From an uncultured Shewanella sp. (GTDB taxonomy: Bacteria; Pseudomonadota; Gammaproteobacteria; Enterobacterales; Shewanellaceae): a DNA stretch of 64,000 nucleotides. The position numbers were made by a program, and so were the translations under genes. Under the pieces are notes generated by a model that saw only the letters and a program-made list of their open reading frames with translations, had not been told where the DNA came from and did no database searches. Of this stretch, positions 45,217-53,421 are shown piece by piece; positions within the stretch are counted from its first letter, which is position 1; every line of letters begins with the position of its first letter. The stretch lies in contig NZ_CANLKR010000007.1 in assembly GCF_947491715.1 (NCBI RefSeq), forward strand, positions 80,704 to 144,703. Reading direction: 5' to 3'.

Positions 45217-45274
45217 GCAGCCTTTTATTTACATATTGAATTCTATCAATAATAAAGAAAGTTAATCACTTTTT

Positions 45275-45315
45275 AGAGCAAGATCATGCTTTATGAAAAA
45301 GCATGATCTCGCTCT
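45275..45315. other. Strong 18-bp hairpin in the spacer
   Basis: Arms 45275-45292 (AGAGCAAGATCATGCTTT) and 45298-45315 pair with a single A-C mismatch around a 5-nt loop. There is no T run downstream on the plus strand. Candidate structured leader, small RNA or protein-binding dyad. Confidence 0.6.
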
Positions 45316-45345
45316 AATTATAAACAAAAAAATACCGTTAAAGGT

Positions 45346-45383
45346 GAATAAATATTAACTAAGGTGTAGGTTAACATTTATTC
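45346..45383. promoter_or_regulatory. 14-bp dyad upstream of the KASIII operon
   Basis: GAATAAATATTAAC (45346-45359) and GTTAACATTTATTC (45370-45383) pair with one mismatch and a 10-nt loop, about 210 bp before the next gene. It may be an operator for the second operon. Confidence 0.5.
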
Positions 45384-45590
45384 TTTTACTTAAGTAACGA
45401 TTAAAAGAATAAGGTAAAAGGACCCTGTATTTAACGGATTATTTCAATATGCACTCGAGTATTAATCAATCAAATCATAGCTACGTCTCCAATGTGACAC
45501 CTTGTTTTCTAAAAACAAAGCCTCCTAACTCATATCATTCAACGCACCCAACTTTGCTATTTAAGAACGCTGAATTAGGAGATGACTCAT

Positions 45591-46763
45591 ATGCCTTACA
45601 AGCTCAATAATGTATACATCACATCAACGGGATCCTATTTACCTGGTCCTGCGATTAATAACGAACAAATGGAAGACATACTCGGCTTAGTCAATGATCA
45701 GCCTAGCCAGTATAAAGACAGTATTTTACGCTCAAATGGCATTGAGCATCGTCACTACGCACTTAATCATCAAGGTCAACCCACCCACTTAAATGAAGAG
45801 CTTGCGGTTAATGCGATTATCGCAGCGCTAAAAAGGGGGCAAGATCAAAAAGAAGAGCTACAAATGATTGCTGCAGGAACCACTATGCCTGACATATTGG
45901 CACCCGGATTTGCCAGTATGATCCAAGGTAGACTGGGGGGCAATCCACTGGATATTTTAAGTTGTGCAGGAATATGTGGCGCTGGTGCAGCAGCCATGAA
46001 AGCGGCCAGTAACACAATAAGAATTGGCCAACATCAAAAAGTGGTTTCAGTGGCTTCTGAGCGCCCTTCCAGCTTTATGCGCGGCAGTCGCTTTGCTCAG
46101 GAAAGTCAGCTAGCCCCAACCAGAAAAGACGCTGAAGAGGGCTTTCAATATTTTAACGCCGACTTTCTACGTTGGATGCTGTCCGACGGGGCTGGTGCTG
46201 TCATCATGGAAAATACCCCTTCTAAAATCAATCTGTCTCTACGCCTAGATTGGATGGAAACCTTCTCCTATGCCAACGAGCTTGATACCTGTATGTACCT
46301 TGGAACAGATCAAACGACAAATATGCAGGTCAATCATTCTTGGCTTTGGGAAGAGAGCATTGCGGCGGCCGAAGCCAAGGGGAAATTACTCCTTCGTCAA
46401 GATGTGAGGCTACTTGCCGATAACATAGTCCCCATTACTGTTGACGCAGCAAAGACGCTTAAACAACGAGGCATGTTGAATAACGAAGCTATCGATCATT
46501 ACTTGCCGCATATTAGCTCTTATTTCTTCATTGATAAACTCTACAACAGTATGCAAGAACACGGTATTGGCATAGATAAAGACAAATGGTTTACCAATCT
46601 CAAGCACAAAGGAAACACAGGTTCCGCCAGTATTTACATCATGCTGGATGACGCATTGAGGCAAGGTTTATTTCAGCCCAATGAAAAAATCCTCCTGATG
46701 ATCCCTGAATCTGGTCGCTTCTCAGTCAGCTATGCCCAACTTACCGCAATCGCACCTCAATAA
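45591..46763 (+). CDS. KASIII-like 3-oxoacyl-ACP synthase
   Basis: A 390-residue thiolase-fold enzyme of the FabH/KASIII type with Cys125 (DILSCAGICGAG), His307 (YLPHISSYF) and Asn342 (HKGNTGSAS). At 390 residues it is longer than housekeeping FabH (about 320). The extra part lies after VIMENTPSKI and includes SYANELDTCMYLGTDQTTN. Enzymes of this size condense unusual acyl groups in secondary metabolism. It could prime or release an aryl polyene or fatty acyl chain, but no such link is shown. ATG 45591 is 9 nt after AGGAG; ATG 45582 would touch the ribosome site. First gene of a three-gene operon. Confidence 0.88.
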   Translation: MPYKLNNVYITSTGSYLPGPAINNEQMEDILGLVNDQPSQYKDSILRSNGIEHRHYALNHQGQPTHLNEELAVNAIIAALKRGQDQKEELQMIAAGTTMPDILAPGFASMIQGRLGGNPLDILSCAGICGAGAAAMKAASNTIRIGQHQKVVSVASERPSSFMRGSRFAQESQLAPTRKDAEEGFQYFNADFLRWMLSDGAGAVIMENTPSKINLSLRLDWMETFSYANELDTCMYLGTDQTTNMQVNHSWLWEESIAAAEAKGKLLLRQDVRLLADNIVPITVDAAKTLKQRGMLNNEAIDHYLPHISSYFFIDKLYNSMQEHGIGIDKDKWFTNLKHKGNTGSASIYIMLDDALRQGLFQPNEKILLMIPESGRFSVSYAQLTAIAPQ

Positions 46764-46778
46764 TAAGGACATAACAGC

Positions 46779-47528
46779 ATGCTTCACGAAATTAATACCC
46801 CCTATAGCGTTGAAACCATTTATGCCACATCGCCTCTTGGCGATCGCATGGCCAATCTTGGCAATCCCGTTTTTGAATGGCTGGGCTTAGCCTTAGGGGC
46901 TGTCTGGTGCGACTTTGAGGAAAAACTTAACACCATAGATATTGTCCAAAAAATTGAAAATCAACACCTATCACTACAAGAGTACCAATCCTATTTACTC
47001 AATATGCGCCAACAAGTAAAAGAAGGGTCCCGCTGGATTTCTCGCGCAGCCAGTAGCATGGACGATAGTCATACTTTATTACGTAATGCGTTAATTGCGC
47101 ATTCGGCAGCCGAACATAAAGACTTCACTATGCTTGAGCAGGATTATGTCAAAGTCGGCGGGGCCCTTTCGACAATTCAAACAGCAGAAAAAAATATTGG
47201 CTCTGAAGCATTACACGCCTATATTTTTGCTCAAGCCTCTCAGACCAATCCCGTCCACGCTTTTGGTGCCACCTTTATCATAGAAGGCATGGGCACAAAA
47301 AAAGCTGGGTTATGGGCACACAGTATTAGCAAAGCTTTATCAATGCCCATTGAAGACATTGGTTTTTTGTATTACCACGGCAAAGCAGATGAAGATCATT
47401 ATGAAAACCTCTTAAAAATATTAACCTCACCTTTTATCACCGAAGAAGTGGCCGTCAAAATGGTGAAATGTGCCAAAGTGGTTGCTCGTCTCTATGCACT
47501 GCAATTAGAAGAGTTAGATAACTTCTAG
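46779..47528 (+). CDS. Heme-oxygenase-like fold putative diiron enzyme (HDO/TenA-like)
   Basis: A 249-residue all-helical protein. Potential iron ligands are ordered as in heme-oxygenase-like diiron oxidases: HSAAEHKDF (H108, E112, H113), FIIEGMG (E169) and YYHGKADEDHYE (H200, D204, H207, an HX3DX2H motif). Relatives oxidise fatty acids, amino acids or aromatic substrates (for example UndA-type decarboxylating enzymes). No TenA-specific cysteine is obvious. It starts 15 bp after the KASIII gene, with AAGGA before ATG, so the two are co-transcribed. A substrate made by the KASIII enzyme and oxidised here is the simplest inference. Family call by motif only. Confidence 0.75.
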   Translation: MLHEINTPYSVETIYATSPLGDRMANLGNPVFEWLGLALGAVWCDFEEKLNTIDIVQKIENQHLSLQEYQSYLLNMRQQVKEGSRWISRAASSMDDSHTLLRNALIAHSAAEHKDFTMLEQDYVKVGGALSTIQTAEKNIGSEALHAYIFAQASQTNPVHAFGATFIIEGMGTKKAGLWAHSISKALSMPIEDIGFLYYHGKADEDHYENLLKILTSPFITEEVAVKMVKCAKVVARLYALQLEELDNF

Positions 47529-47555
47529 CACGAAAAAGAGAAAAGGAGCATCATT

Positions 47556-48503
47556 ATGACTGCGCATAATAGACAGAATTCGAGCTATTTTGATGAGGTT
47601 ATTTTACCGCCTCATGTGACGATTGATCCTGATACGCCAAACAAACAACACAATAAGCGTCCACGTAACAGGCAAAACCCGGATCATTTCGACGCCTTTG
47701 TTCTGGCCCCTCATATTAATATTGAACCGGATAACCAACACAGGCAAAACATTGACTTACAAAGACCGACTCGACGCTATCTGTATCCCTTGATCCGTTT
47801 TATGTCAAAGATCCTGATTGTCATCATCATGTGCATTAAGCGAGTATTGCCTTTTCTGGGATCCGAATATTTACTGAATAAATTGGGCGTCTGGTTTATT
47901 AATCACATGGTATCACCGGAAGCGGCCTATTACTTTCTTCAGCACTTTCACACCGAAGCGAACCTGATAAATTTTCTAGCCAGAAACAGCAAGGGCGATG
48001 ATGTTCACGAAGTCGACTTGAAACCAACGACAATTGATCAACTGGGCAATCATAACGGTGTGAATGCCATTAAATTACATGATATCAATCTCTATAATTT
48101 AATATTGGATCTGGGTCACTCCCATAGCGCGAATGTCAGCCAACAAGTGCCACTGAATAAACTCGATTTCTCTATGCTGAGCATTGACAATATTGATGTT
48201 GAGCCCCACCGAAAACGCCTGATCAATCTGGATATGGATACCTCACTCTATATTATGGGCATTTTTATGGCGCTGTTTTTCACTGACAGAGAAATAGAAC
48301 GAGCAATCACCTCCTTGCAATTTGATGAAAGCATCATGGTATCACTCGCGAAACTCACCGGTGACGACCAATTTAAACACTGGACCCCCATGAAATTTAC
48401 CAATTGGCTTGGCTACAGCTCAGATCCGATCCGAGATTTAAGATGGCACATGATGGTCCATGATTATGCCCATGCTTATCTCAGCAAACTCAACCCAAAT
48501 TGA
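47556..48503 (+). CDS. Unrecognised His-rich membrane-associated protein
   Basis: A 315-residue protein I do not recognise. Two degenerate 23-residue repeats open it (NRQNSSYFDEVILPPHVTID at about 5-24 and NRQNPDHFDAFVLAPHINIE at about 38-57). Then comes a hydrophobic stretch (about 75-100, LIRFMSKILIVIIMCIKRVL) that could sit in or on the membrane. The rest has several His/Asp/Glu clusters: FLQHFHTEANL, KLHDINLYNLILDLGHSHS, VEPHRKRL and MMVHDYAHAYL. These might bind metal. GGAG before ATG, 28 bp after the diiron-enzyme gene, so it is the third gene of the same operon. Unknown function. Confidence 0.8.
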   Translation: MTAHNRQNSSYFDEVILPPHVTIDPDTPNKQHNKRPRNRQNPDHFDAFVLAPHINIEPDNQHRQNIDLQRPTRRYLYPLIRFMSKILIVIIMCIKRVLPFLGSEYLLNKLGVWFINHMVSPEAAYYFLQHFHTEANLINFLARNSKGDDVHEVDLKPTTIDQLGNHNGVNAIKLHDINLYNLILDLGHSHSANVSQQVPLNKLDFSMLSIDNIDVEPHRKRLINLDMDTSLYIMGIFMALFFTDREIERAITSLQFDESIMVSLAKLTGDDQFKHWTPMKFTNWLGYSSDPIRDLRWHMMVHDYAHAYLSKLNPN

Positions 48504-48811
48504 ACATCAACCCTCAACCCTCAGCCCTCAACCAAGGTCCCTTAAACAGATCATGCTCTGAGACAGATCACATATAAGTGGGGCAAACTGCCCCTATGGA
48601 TGAAAAATAAAGAGTGGGGAAGCGGTAAAAAGTGCCCCGCCTAAACGCTTACACGAAAAGAGACAGCTTATTAACTCGAAACGACAAGAAAACGCGCAAA
48701 AAAAGCGTTGTTTTTAAGGCTTAAAGCATGAAGGTTAACTGAGTACCAAAGCCGCGTTTCGCTTTCGTTAGTATGGTAAATAAGGGCGGATTTGGGGAAG
48801 TTATCTATGTC
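48504..48811. other. Intergenic stretch with short hairpin
   Basis: Just after the operon are three 7-bp units CCCTCAA/CCCTCAG/CCCTCAA (about 48511-48532). A compact hairpin GGGGCA-AAC-TGCCCC lies at 48580-48594, without T run. The rest holds no gene I can support. It separates convergent units and probably includes their terminators. Confidence 0.4.
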
Positions 48812-49186
48812 TTATTGAGGAAGATTTCTGTCAACTATGGTGATCTTATTGATTAGACCTATTGCCTCTCTCGTATAGGGTTTCCAGAACCTTTGCAATG
48901 CAGTTTCACATAGACCCTCATATGAAAAATAATCACCATTACTATAAAATGGCTTTTCTCCAGTTACGCGACAAGTAAAATATTTCTGCCCAGAAAGTTC
49001 ATTCTGAGTCCAATCAACAGATTCAATTGTTCCTGAAAACCACCCTGACGTTGAAATAGTTAGCCCTACATACGGTGGAAATGGCAAAGATAAGTGGTAA
49101 TAAAATTGTTTACCCTCAAAATTATCTTCGTCTTCATTTTTTGCAATATGCTTCATTACAATTACGTGATACATGTGGCTATCCAT
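48812..49186 (-). CDS. Hypothetical protein, partner of HEPN-like gene
   Basis: A 124-residue soluble protein of unknown family. It reads as mixed beta strands with many aromatic residues (FYYHLSLPFPPYVGLTISTS, WFSGTIESVDW, KPFYSNGDYFSYEG). Starts 8 bp after the stop of the HEPN-like gene on the same strand, so the pair forms one transcript. Composition and isolation between unrelated genes suggest an accessory insertion. A toxin-antitoxin or defence role is only a guess from the neighbour. No close in-frame alternative start with a better ribosome site was found. Confidence 0.65.
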   Translation of the reverse strand: MDSHMYHVIVMKHIAKNEDEDNFEGKQFYYHLSLPFPPYVGLTISTSGWFSGTIESVDWTQNELSGQKYFTCRVTGEKPFYSNGDYFSYEGLCETALQRFWKPYTREAIGLINKITIVDRNLPQ

Positions 49187-49194
49187 TTAACGTC

Positions 49195-49722
49195 TCAAGA
49201 ATATGCTCGGTTTCCCGCGTCGTTTTTGCTTACATTGTTAGGTGTTGAGCGACAAATAGTTTCTAGTGCTGCACAGATTTCAATTACATTTGCAATATAT
49301 TTATCTTTTGGCTCAAGGTCTTTAAATGGAGGTATATTATCCTCTGGCAACTTATTTCGAGTTTTATTTAGAGACTCTTGCAATGTCTTCTTGTCATCTT
49401 GACTTAGTGATTTATACAAGTTATTTACATCCTGTTTAGAAATCTCAGATCGTAAGTTGTGTGCAAAATCGTTTCTAAGAGTGCCAAGTGAATTAAGTGG
49501 CTGTTCAAACCTTTGGTTCAAACCAAGTGCGACAGCTAGTTTCACCGTATCATGGTAATCAAGTTTTATTTTTTTAAAATGTTTAATACTAATCATTGAT
49601 AATTCAATTAAGCTATTGAGATACAGCTCAACGACGATATGTGAACGAACGACCACACCTAAATCGTCTTCACCTTGAAGAGCATCTAGCAAGCTTTTTT
49701 TAAAGTCCATATTAATACTCAT
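49195..49722 (-). CDS. HEPN-like hypothetical protein
   Basis: A 175-residue all-helical protein. GTLRNDFAHNL (Arg83 to His88) matches the RX4H motif of HEPN-fold proteins, and the preceding HDTVKLAVALG helix is common in MltR/HEPN-like families. HEPN proteins are often RNases in toxin-antitoxin or phage-defence systems, but regulatory, non-catalytic members also exist. First gene of a two-gene unit with the unrecognised protein downstream. No ribosome site stands out at ATG 49722; an ATG four codons on is possible. Fold assignment by motif only. Confidence 0.65.
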   Translation of the reverse strand: MSINMDFKKSLLDALQGEDDLGVVVRSHIVVELYLNSLIELSMISIKHFKKIKLDYHDTVKLAVALGLNQRFEQPLNSLGTLRNDFAHNLRSEISKQDVNNLYKSLSQDDKKTLQESLNKTRNKLPEDNIPPFKDLEPKDKYIANVIEICAALETICRSTPNNVSKNDAGNRAYS

Positions 49723-49866
49723 CTAACAACTTATTCAACAGCAGCAGGATGATCTTCCAGACTGCTTGATTTTATGCAGCTAGAATACACTCCCAACCCA
49801 TTGTTGTAAAATCGTTAATTACTAAAGTAAACCGCTGATAAAAATGAAGCAATACAAGAAAAAATA

Positions 49867-49919
49867 GGTAGGTTTATGATGGCTTTTACATGATGCCTTT
49901 TCATAATAAAAAACCTACC
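49867..49919 (-). terminator. Terminator beyond the MHS transporter gene
   Basis: GGTAGGTTT (49867-49875) and AAACCTACC (49911-49919) form a 9-bp stem with inner complementary bases. On the minus strand the stem is followed by TATTTTTTC. It lies 80 bp past the transporter stop. Confidence 0.6.
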
Positions 49920-49998
49920 ACTGAAAAGGCTCGTTATCACTGTTCATCGTGTCGGGAATTTTTTTGTTCATTGTTTTTAATAACGTTAAAGCAAGGTA

Positions 49999-51267
49999 TT
50001 ACTCCTCTACTTGAGGACGTAAGGCCTTTGGGTGCAACAAAAAAATCCCGATTAAGGTCAAAATCGCACAGATGACACCAATCACTGCGGCGCCCGATAC
50101 TGGTCCCATTAATTTTATGCTCACTTCTGATAATAAAGGCGCAATCCCCCCAACTAACGCAAAAGACAAATTATAGGCCATGGCCACGCCAGAGAAGCGC
50201 ACTGAAGTCGAAAAGGCATCACAAATAATGCGCATAAAAATACCCGTAGAAATGGCAGGGATCACCACCACGATCAATAACCCCGCTAACACATAGCCAT
50301 TGTGCTCAACCCCCTTGGAAAGTAAATAATAAGCCGGGTAACTCATGAACATGAGTAACCAAGCAGCCGCTTTATATAATTTGATATAATCAACAAAATC
50401 AGAAAGGAAGCCTGAAATAAAAATGACCACCAAGCCAACAATCGATACCCCCACTAGAATATGTCGCACATACTCGTGAGCAATACCGAGATGAGTGGTT
50501 AAATATTTAGGTAAATATAAGGACACCATCACACCATCAAACGCCACAATCACAACAATGAGTATTGTCGCAAGTAAGGCTCGACTGTGATTTTCAAGAA
50601 TCGTTTTAAGCGGAAATTTCTGCTTCTCTTCCAACGCTAGAAACATTTTTGTCTCGCTCAGGTGACTTCGAATATAGAACCCCACCAACGCAATAAATGA
50701 ACCACTAATAAAAGCGGCTCTCCAAGCCAAATCTCCAAAAGCATAATGAAAAAAGAGACTCATGACATCCCCTAAGGTAAAGCCTGCAAATACCATAGTG
50801 AACAAAATACCTAACGCTATCCCTTTACGCTCAACAGACTCATAAACAAAAACAATCGCACCGGGCAACTCTCCGCCTAAAGCCAAACCTTGAATGATCC
50901 TGAGAATAATAAATAAAATGGGTGCAACTATTCCCCATTGTGCATAGCTGGGCATAATCCCCATGAGCAACATGCAGGCTGACATGACTAAAATCGTAAA
51001 AGCAAAACTCTTCTTACGACCAATATTATCGCCCATCCACCCAACGAGAAAACCTCCGATGGGACGAACAATATAAGCCACTGAAAATACAGCTATCGTA
51101 ACAATATCTTTTAAGTAATCTGATTCTATTGAGTCGAAAAACTGCGCTTGTATTTGCGCAGAAAATAAAATATACAAAATAAAGTCATAAAACTCTAACA
51201 TCCCTCCAGTGCCCGCAAGAAAAGCTACTTTATGAGCTTGTGCATCACTCGTCTTATTTTTTTGCAT
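49999..51267 (-). CDS. MHS-family (MFS) metabolite:proton symporter
   Basis: A 422-residue twelve-helix transporter of the metabolite:H+ symporter group (ProP/ShiA/KgtP relatives). Marks are GTGGMLEFYDFILYI in helix 1, IVRPIGGFLVGWMGDNIGRK in the helix 2-3 loop, and RIIQGLALGGELPGAIVFVY in helix 5. The substrate is probably an organic acid or osmolyte, not identifiable. ATG 51267 starts the conserved part; the frame extends to 51312 without a ribosome site. It lies 75 bp after the TetR-type regulator gene on the same strand, hence likely under its control. Confidence 0.9.
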   Translation of the reverse strand: MQKNKTSDAQAHKVAFLAGTGGMLEFYDFILYILFSAQIQAQFFDSIESDYLKDIVTIAVFSVAYIVRPIGGFLVGWMGDNIGRKKSFAFTILVMSACMLLMGIMPSYAQWGIVAPILFIILRIIQGLALGGELPGAIVFVYESVERKGIALGILFTMVFAGFTLGDVMSLFFHYAFGDLAWRAAFISGSFIALVGFYIRSHLSETKMFLALEEKQKFPLKTILENHSRALLATILIVVIVAFDGVMVSLYLPKYLTTHLGIAHEYVRHILVGVSIVGLVVIFISGFLSDFVDYIKLYKAAAWLLMFMSYPAYYLLSKGVEHNGYVLAGLLIVVVIPAISTGIFMRIICDAFSTSVRFSGVAMAYNLSFALVGGIAPLLSEVSIKLMGPVSGAAVIGVICAILTLIGIFLLHPKALRPQVEE

Positions 51268-51342
51268 GAGATAACCATTTTTTGAACAATGTAAAATGAC
51301 ACCATTCATCAAATATAGTCGGTTATCATTATTGTGCTTTCG

Positions 51343-51924
51343 CTAAGCAGTAATCAGCGATAACAAGCAATCATAGGCTTTACGACCAGCTTTAGAACTA
51401 CCGGTTCCCATATTAAGTACCACAACCCCTCGACAAACTGCCACAATCATTGCAGCTAGTTCATTGCAATCAAATTTGGCATCGAGTTGCCCGTCATCAA
51501 TCGCCTTTAAACAACGTTGTTCTATTTTAGTCAGCATATCTTCAAGACCATTGAGGATGAGTTCAGAAACAATGTTACCTTTGTCCCCCATTTCCAATGC
51601 TCCCATGGTGGCAATACAGCCGCTAGGGCAAGACGGATCGTCATAACCTGCCAGTAATACATCGAAAAAATCACTCATGGCTATCTTAAAGTTAGGGTGG
51701 TCGAGTTTCCCTAACGCGCCACTGGTATATTCTGTGCGAAAACGTTCTATACAACGAGCATACAAGCCTTCTTTACTTTTAAATGTATTATAAATACTCG
51801 ACTTATTGAGCCCTGTGGCCTCTTCTAAATCAGCTAACGAAGTAGCGGTATAGCCCTTTTCCCAAAACTTTCGCATTGCGCAATCCAGAATGACATCTTC
51901 ATCAAATTGCTTACGTCCACTCAT
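51343..51924 (-). CDS. TetR-family transcriptional regulator
   Basis: A 193-residue regulator with a TetR N-terminal DNA-binding domain: VILDCAMRKFWEKGYTATSL, then ADLEEATGLNKSSIYNTF, and a ligand-binding C-terminal helical domain containing DPSCPSGCIATMGALEMGD (two cysteines close together). Subfamily resembles AcuR/NemR-type regulators of electrophile or small-acid responses. A GGGGGAAGG site precedes ATG 51924. Three similar operator-like sequences fill the region between it and the divergent SRPBCC gene, so it likely represses both directions, including the MHS gene behind it. Confidence 0.92.
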   Translation of the reverse strand: MSGRKQFDEDVILDCAMRKFWEKGYTATSLADLEEATGLNKSSIYNTFKSKEGLYARCIERFRTEYTSGALGKLDHPNFKIAMSDFFDVLLAGYDDPSCPSGCIATMGALEMGDKGNIVSELILNGLEDMLTKIEQRCLKAIDDGQLDAKFDCNELAAMIVAVCRGVVVLNMGTGSSKAGRKAYDCLLSLITA

Positions 51925-51964
51925 CCTTCCCCCTTAAATACAACATAATATCATGCCATACTAA

Positions 51965-52023
51965 ACTGATTGGTACATCTTGACAATATAAACCAATTGG
52001 TACAAGATTGAAAACCAATTGGT
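51965..52023. promoter_or_regulatory. Three TetR-type operator copies
   Basis: Perfect palindrome ACCAATTGGT occurs at 51992-52001 and 52014-52023 (22 bp apart), each followed by ACA, with a third, imperfect copy ACTGATTGGT at 51965-51974. Located in the divergent promoter region of the TetR and SRPBCC genes. Confidence 0.8.
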
Positions 52024-52090
52024 ACATGATATTTAAATACCATCGTTATGTACTTCCTCTTACCTTAGTCACATTATTGGAAATAACGAC

Positions 52091-52561
52091 ATGATCATTA
52101 CAAAAAACATTGTTATAAACAAATCTGCTGATCACGTTTGGAAAATTTTAGCCCATGACTTTGATAGTGTTTATCAATGGATGGGGCCCGTTCGTCATTC
52201 GTATGCCATTTCAGCCGATCAACCGTCATCTGACGCTCCTGTTGAAGGACGTATTTGTGAGTTCACTAACAAACCTAATGGATTTCAAGCATCAGAGGTT
52301 ATTACTCATTATAATGAAGCAAACAAATCCTATACCTTTGAGCTTACTCCGCTTAATGCACCTAAACTATTGCCAGTTAAGAAAAATACGGTGAAAATAG
52401 CTGTTAAAGCAATTAATTCATCTTCAGCCGAAGTCACTTGGATTTCAACGCCTGAGATTAAGCCCATTGCTATCTTACTATCACCATTACTGAAATTGGG
52501 ATTAGGCAAATCATTTGGCGACATTCTTAAGCAATTAAAAACATTTTCTGAAGCGCCTTAA
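52091..52561 (+). CDS. SRPBCC-family protein
   Basis: A 156-residue START/SRPBCC-fold protein (MIITKNIVINKSADHVWKIL, WMGPVRHSYAI, then SSAEVTWISTPEIKP and a long C-terminal helix). Such proteins bind hydrophobic ligands in a deep cavity; some are polyketide cyclases or lipid carriers. Divergent from the TetR gene and preceded by its operator cluster, so it is the probable main target. GGAA lies 11 nt before the ATG. Ligand unknown. Confidence 0.88.
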   Translation: MIITKNIVINKSADHVWKILAHDFDSVYQWMGPVRHSYAISADQPSSDAPVEGRICEFTNKPNGFQASEVITHYNEANKSYTFELTPLNAPKLLPVKKNTVKIAVKAINSSSAEVTWISTPEIKPIAILLSPLLKLGLGKSFGDILKQLKTFSEAP

Positions 52562-53421
52562 CTGCTATTTACTTGCTCTCTTTATCGCTCTATACCTGTG
52601 ATAACGAGTACAACAACCTTGACGACCACTGGTCATAGTACAAGAAGTGGACTAAAGACAGATCTCAGCTAGGAGACTGGTTTGAGATCTCAGTGAAGCA
52701 AATATAGAGCCGCTCTTAAGTCGGCCACCCATCGATTTCAAACCATTCAGACAGAGCATCGAGACATCTTTATTTAACTCACTCCTATTTAATCCACTCC
52801 CCCCCTTTATTACTCACCCATTGCGGTTATTTTCCGTAGTTATTTCAGTCTACTCCAATAACTTTATCACTTAACCGGTGATTCATCTTCATGTTTAATA
52901 GAACCCGTAAATAACTTTTATAGTCCATTTTACGCCATTATCACGTGTTCATAATCAAATTCTAAAAAACAATCATTCAACCCGCCAACTAAGGTCTAAG
53001 ACAAATTCAACTGTGTTACGCCATCCAATCAATGCCTTAATATCCCCTATCTGACCATCAATCCAGAATAGGGCCTTTTAGATTAATTATAATTTAAATA
53101 CCGACTCCCTATATGACCACTTCCTAAATACAAGATACAAATAGATACTATCATTACTACAAATGTAAATTATGATCAAATATCAACCACCCAAGTTTCA
53201 TTAAATTAATCATTTGATTTATTTATTGTAAATAAAAGAGCAGAACAGTCTGTTTCATTGCTCATTACTTGAACTAAAAGTCAATAAACGAGAGATTAAT
53301 TATATTGTAAATAAATATGAATAATGCAAATGGGAGAACAACTAGATTACCCAAGATTAAAAACATATTTGCATCATAAAGGAGCAAGCTAAAAATAAAC
53401 ATAATAAGTGGAGATAAAAAA
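52562..53421. other. Long intergenic stretch without a supported gene
   Basis: About 860 bp. Near 52590 the text CTATACCTGTGATAACGAG recalls a decayed end of the TATACCC element. The middle shows stop-rich frames; a 34-codon minus-strand readthrough near 52995-53095 has no start or known domain. The last 220 bp are very AT-rich and contain two copies of ATTGTAAATAAA (53225-53236 and 53304-53315) before the exported-protein gene, so the promoter probably lies there. Confidence 0.5.

Noticed and set aside
45591..47528. Dialkylresorcinol (DarA/DarB) genes next to the APE cluster
   Set aside because: The KASIII-like enzyme could recall DarB, but the neighbour is a diiron-type helical protein and not a DarA-like condensing enzyme or aromatase.
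49187..49260. Integron attC-like site near the HEPN pair (ACCTAAC ... GTTAAAT)
   Set aside because: The core-like heptamers are not complementary to each other and no inner paired boxes could be drawn; an integrase gene is also absent.
52995..53095. 34-codon minus-strand readthrough in the long gap
   Set aside because: No start codon, no ribosome site, stops on both sides, no known domain; at best a gene remnant.
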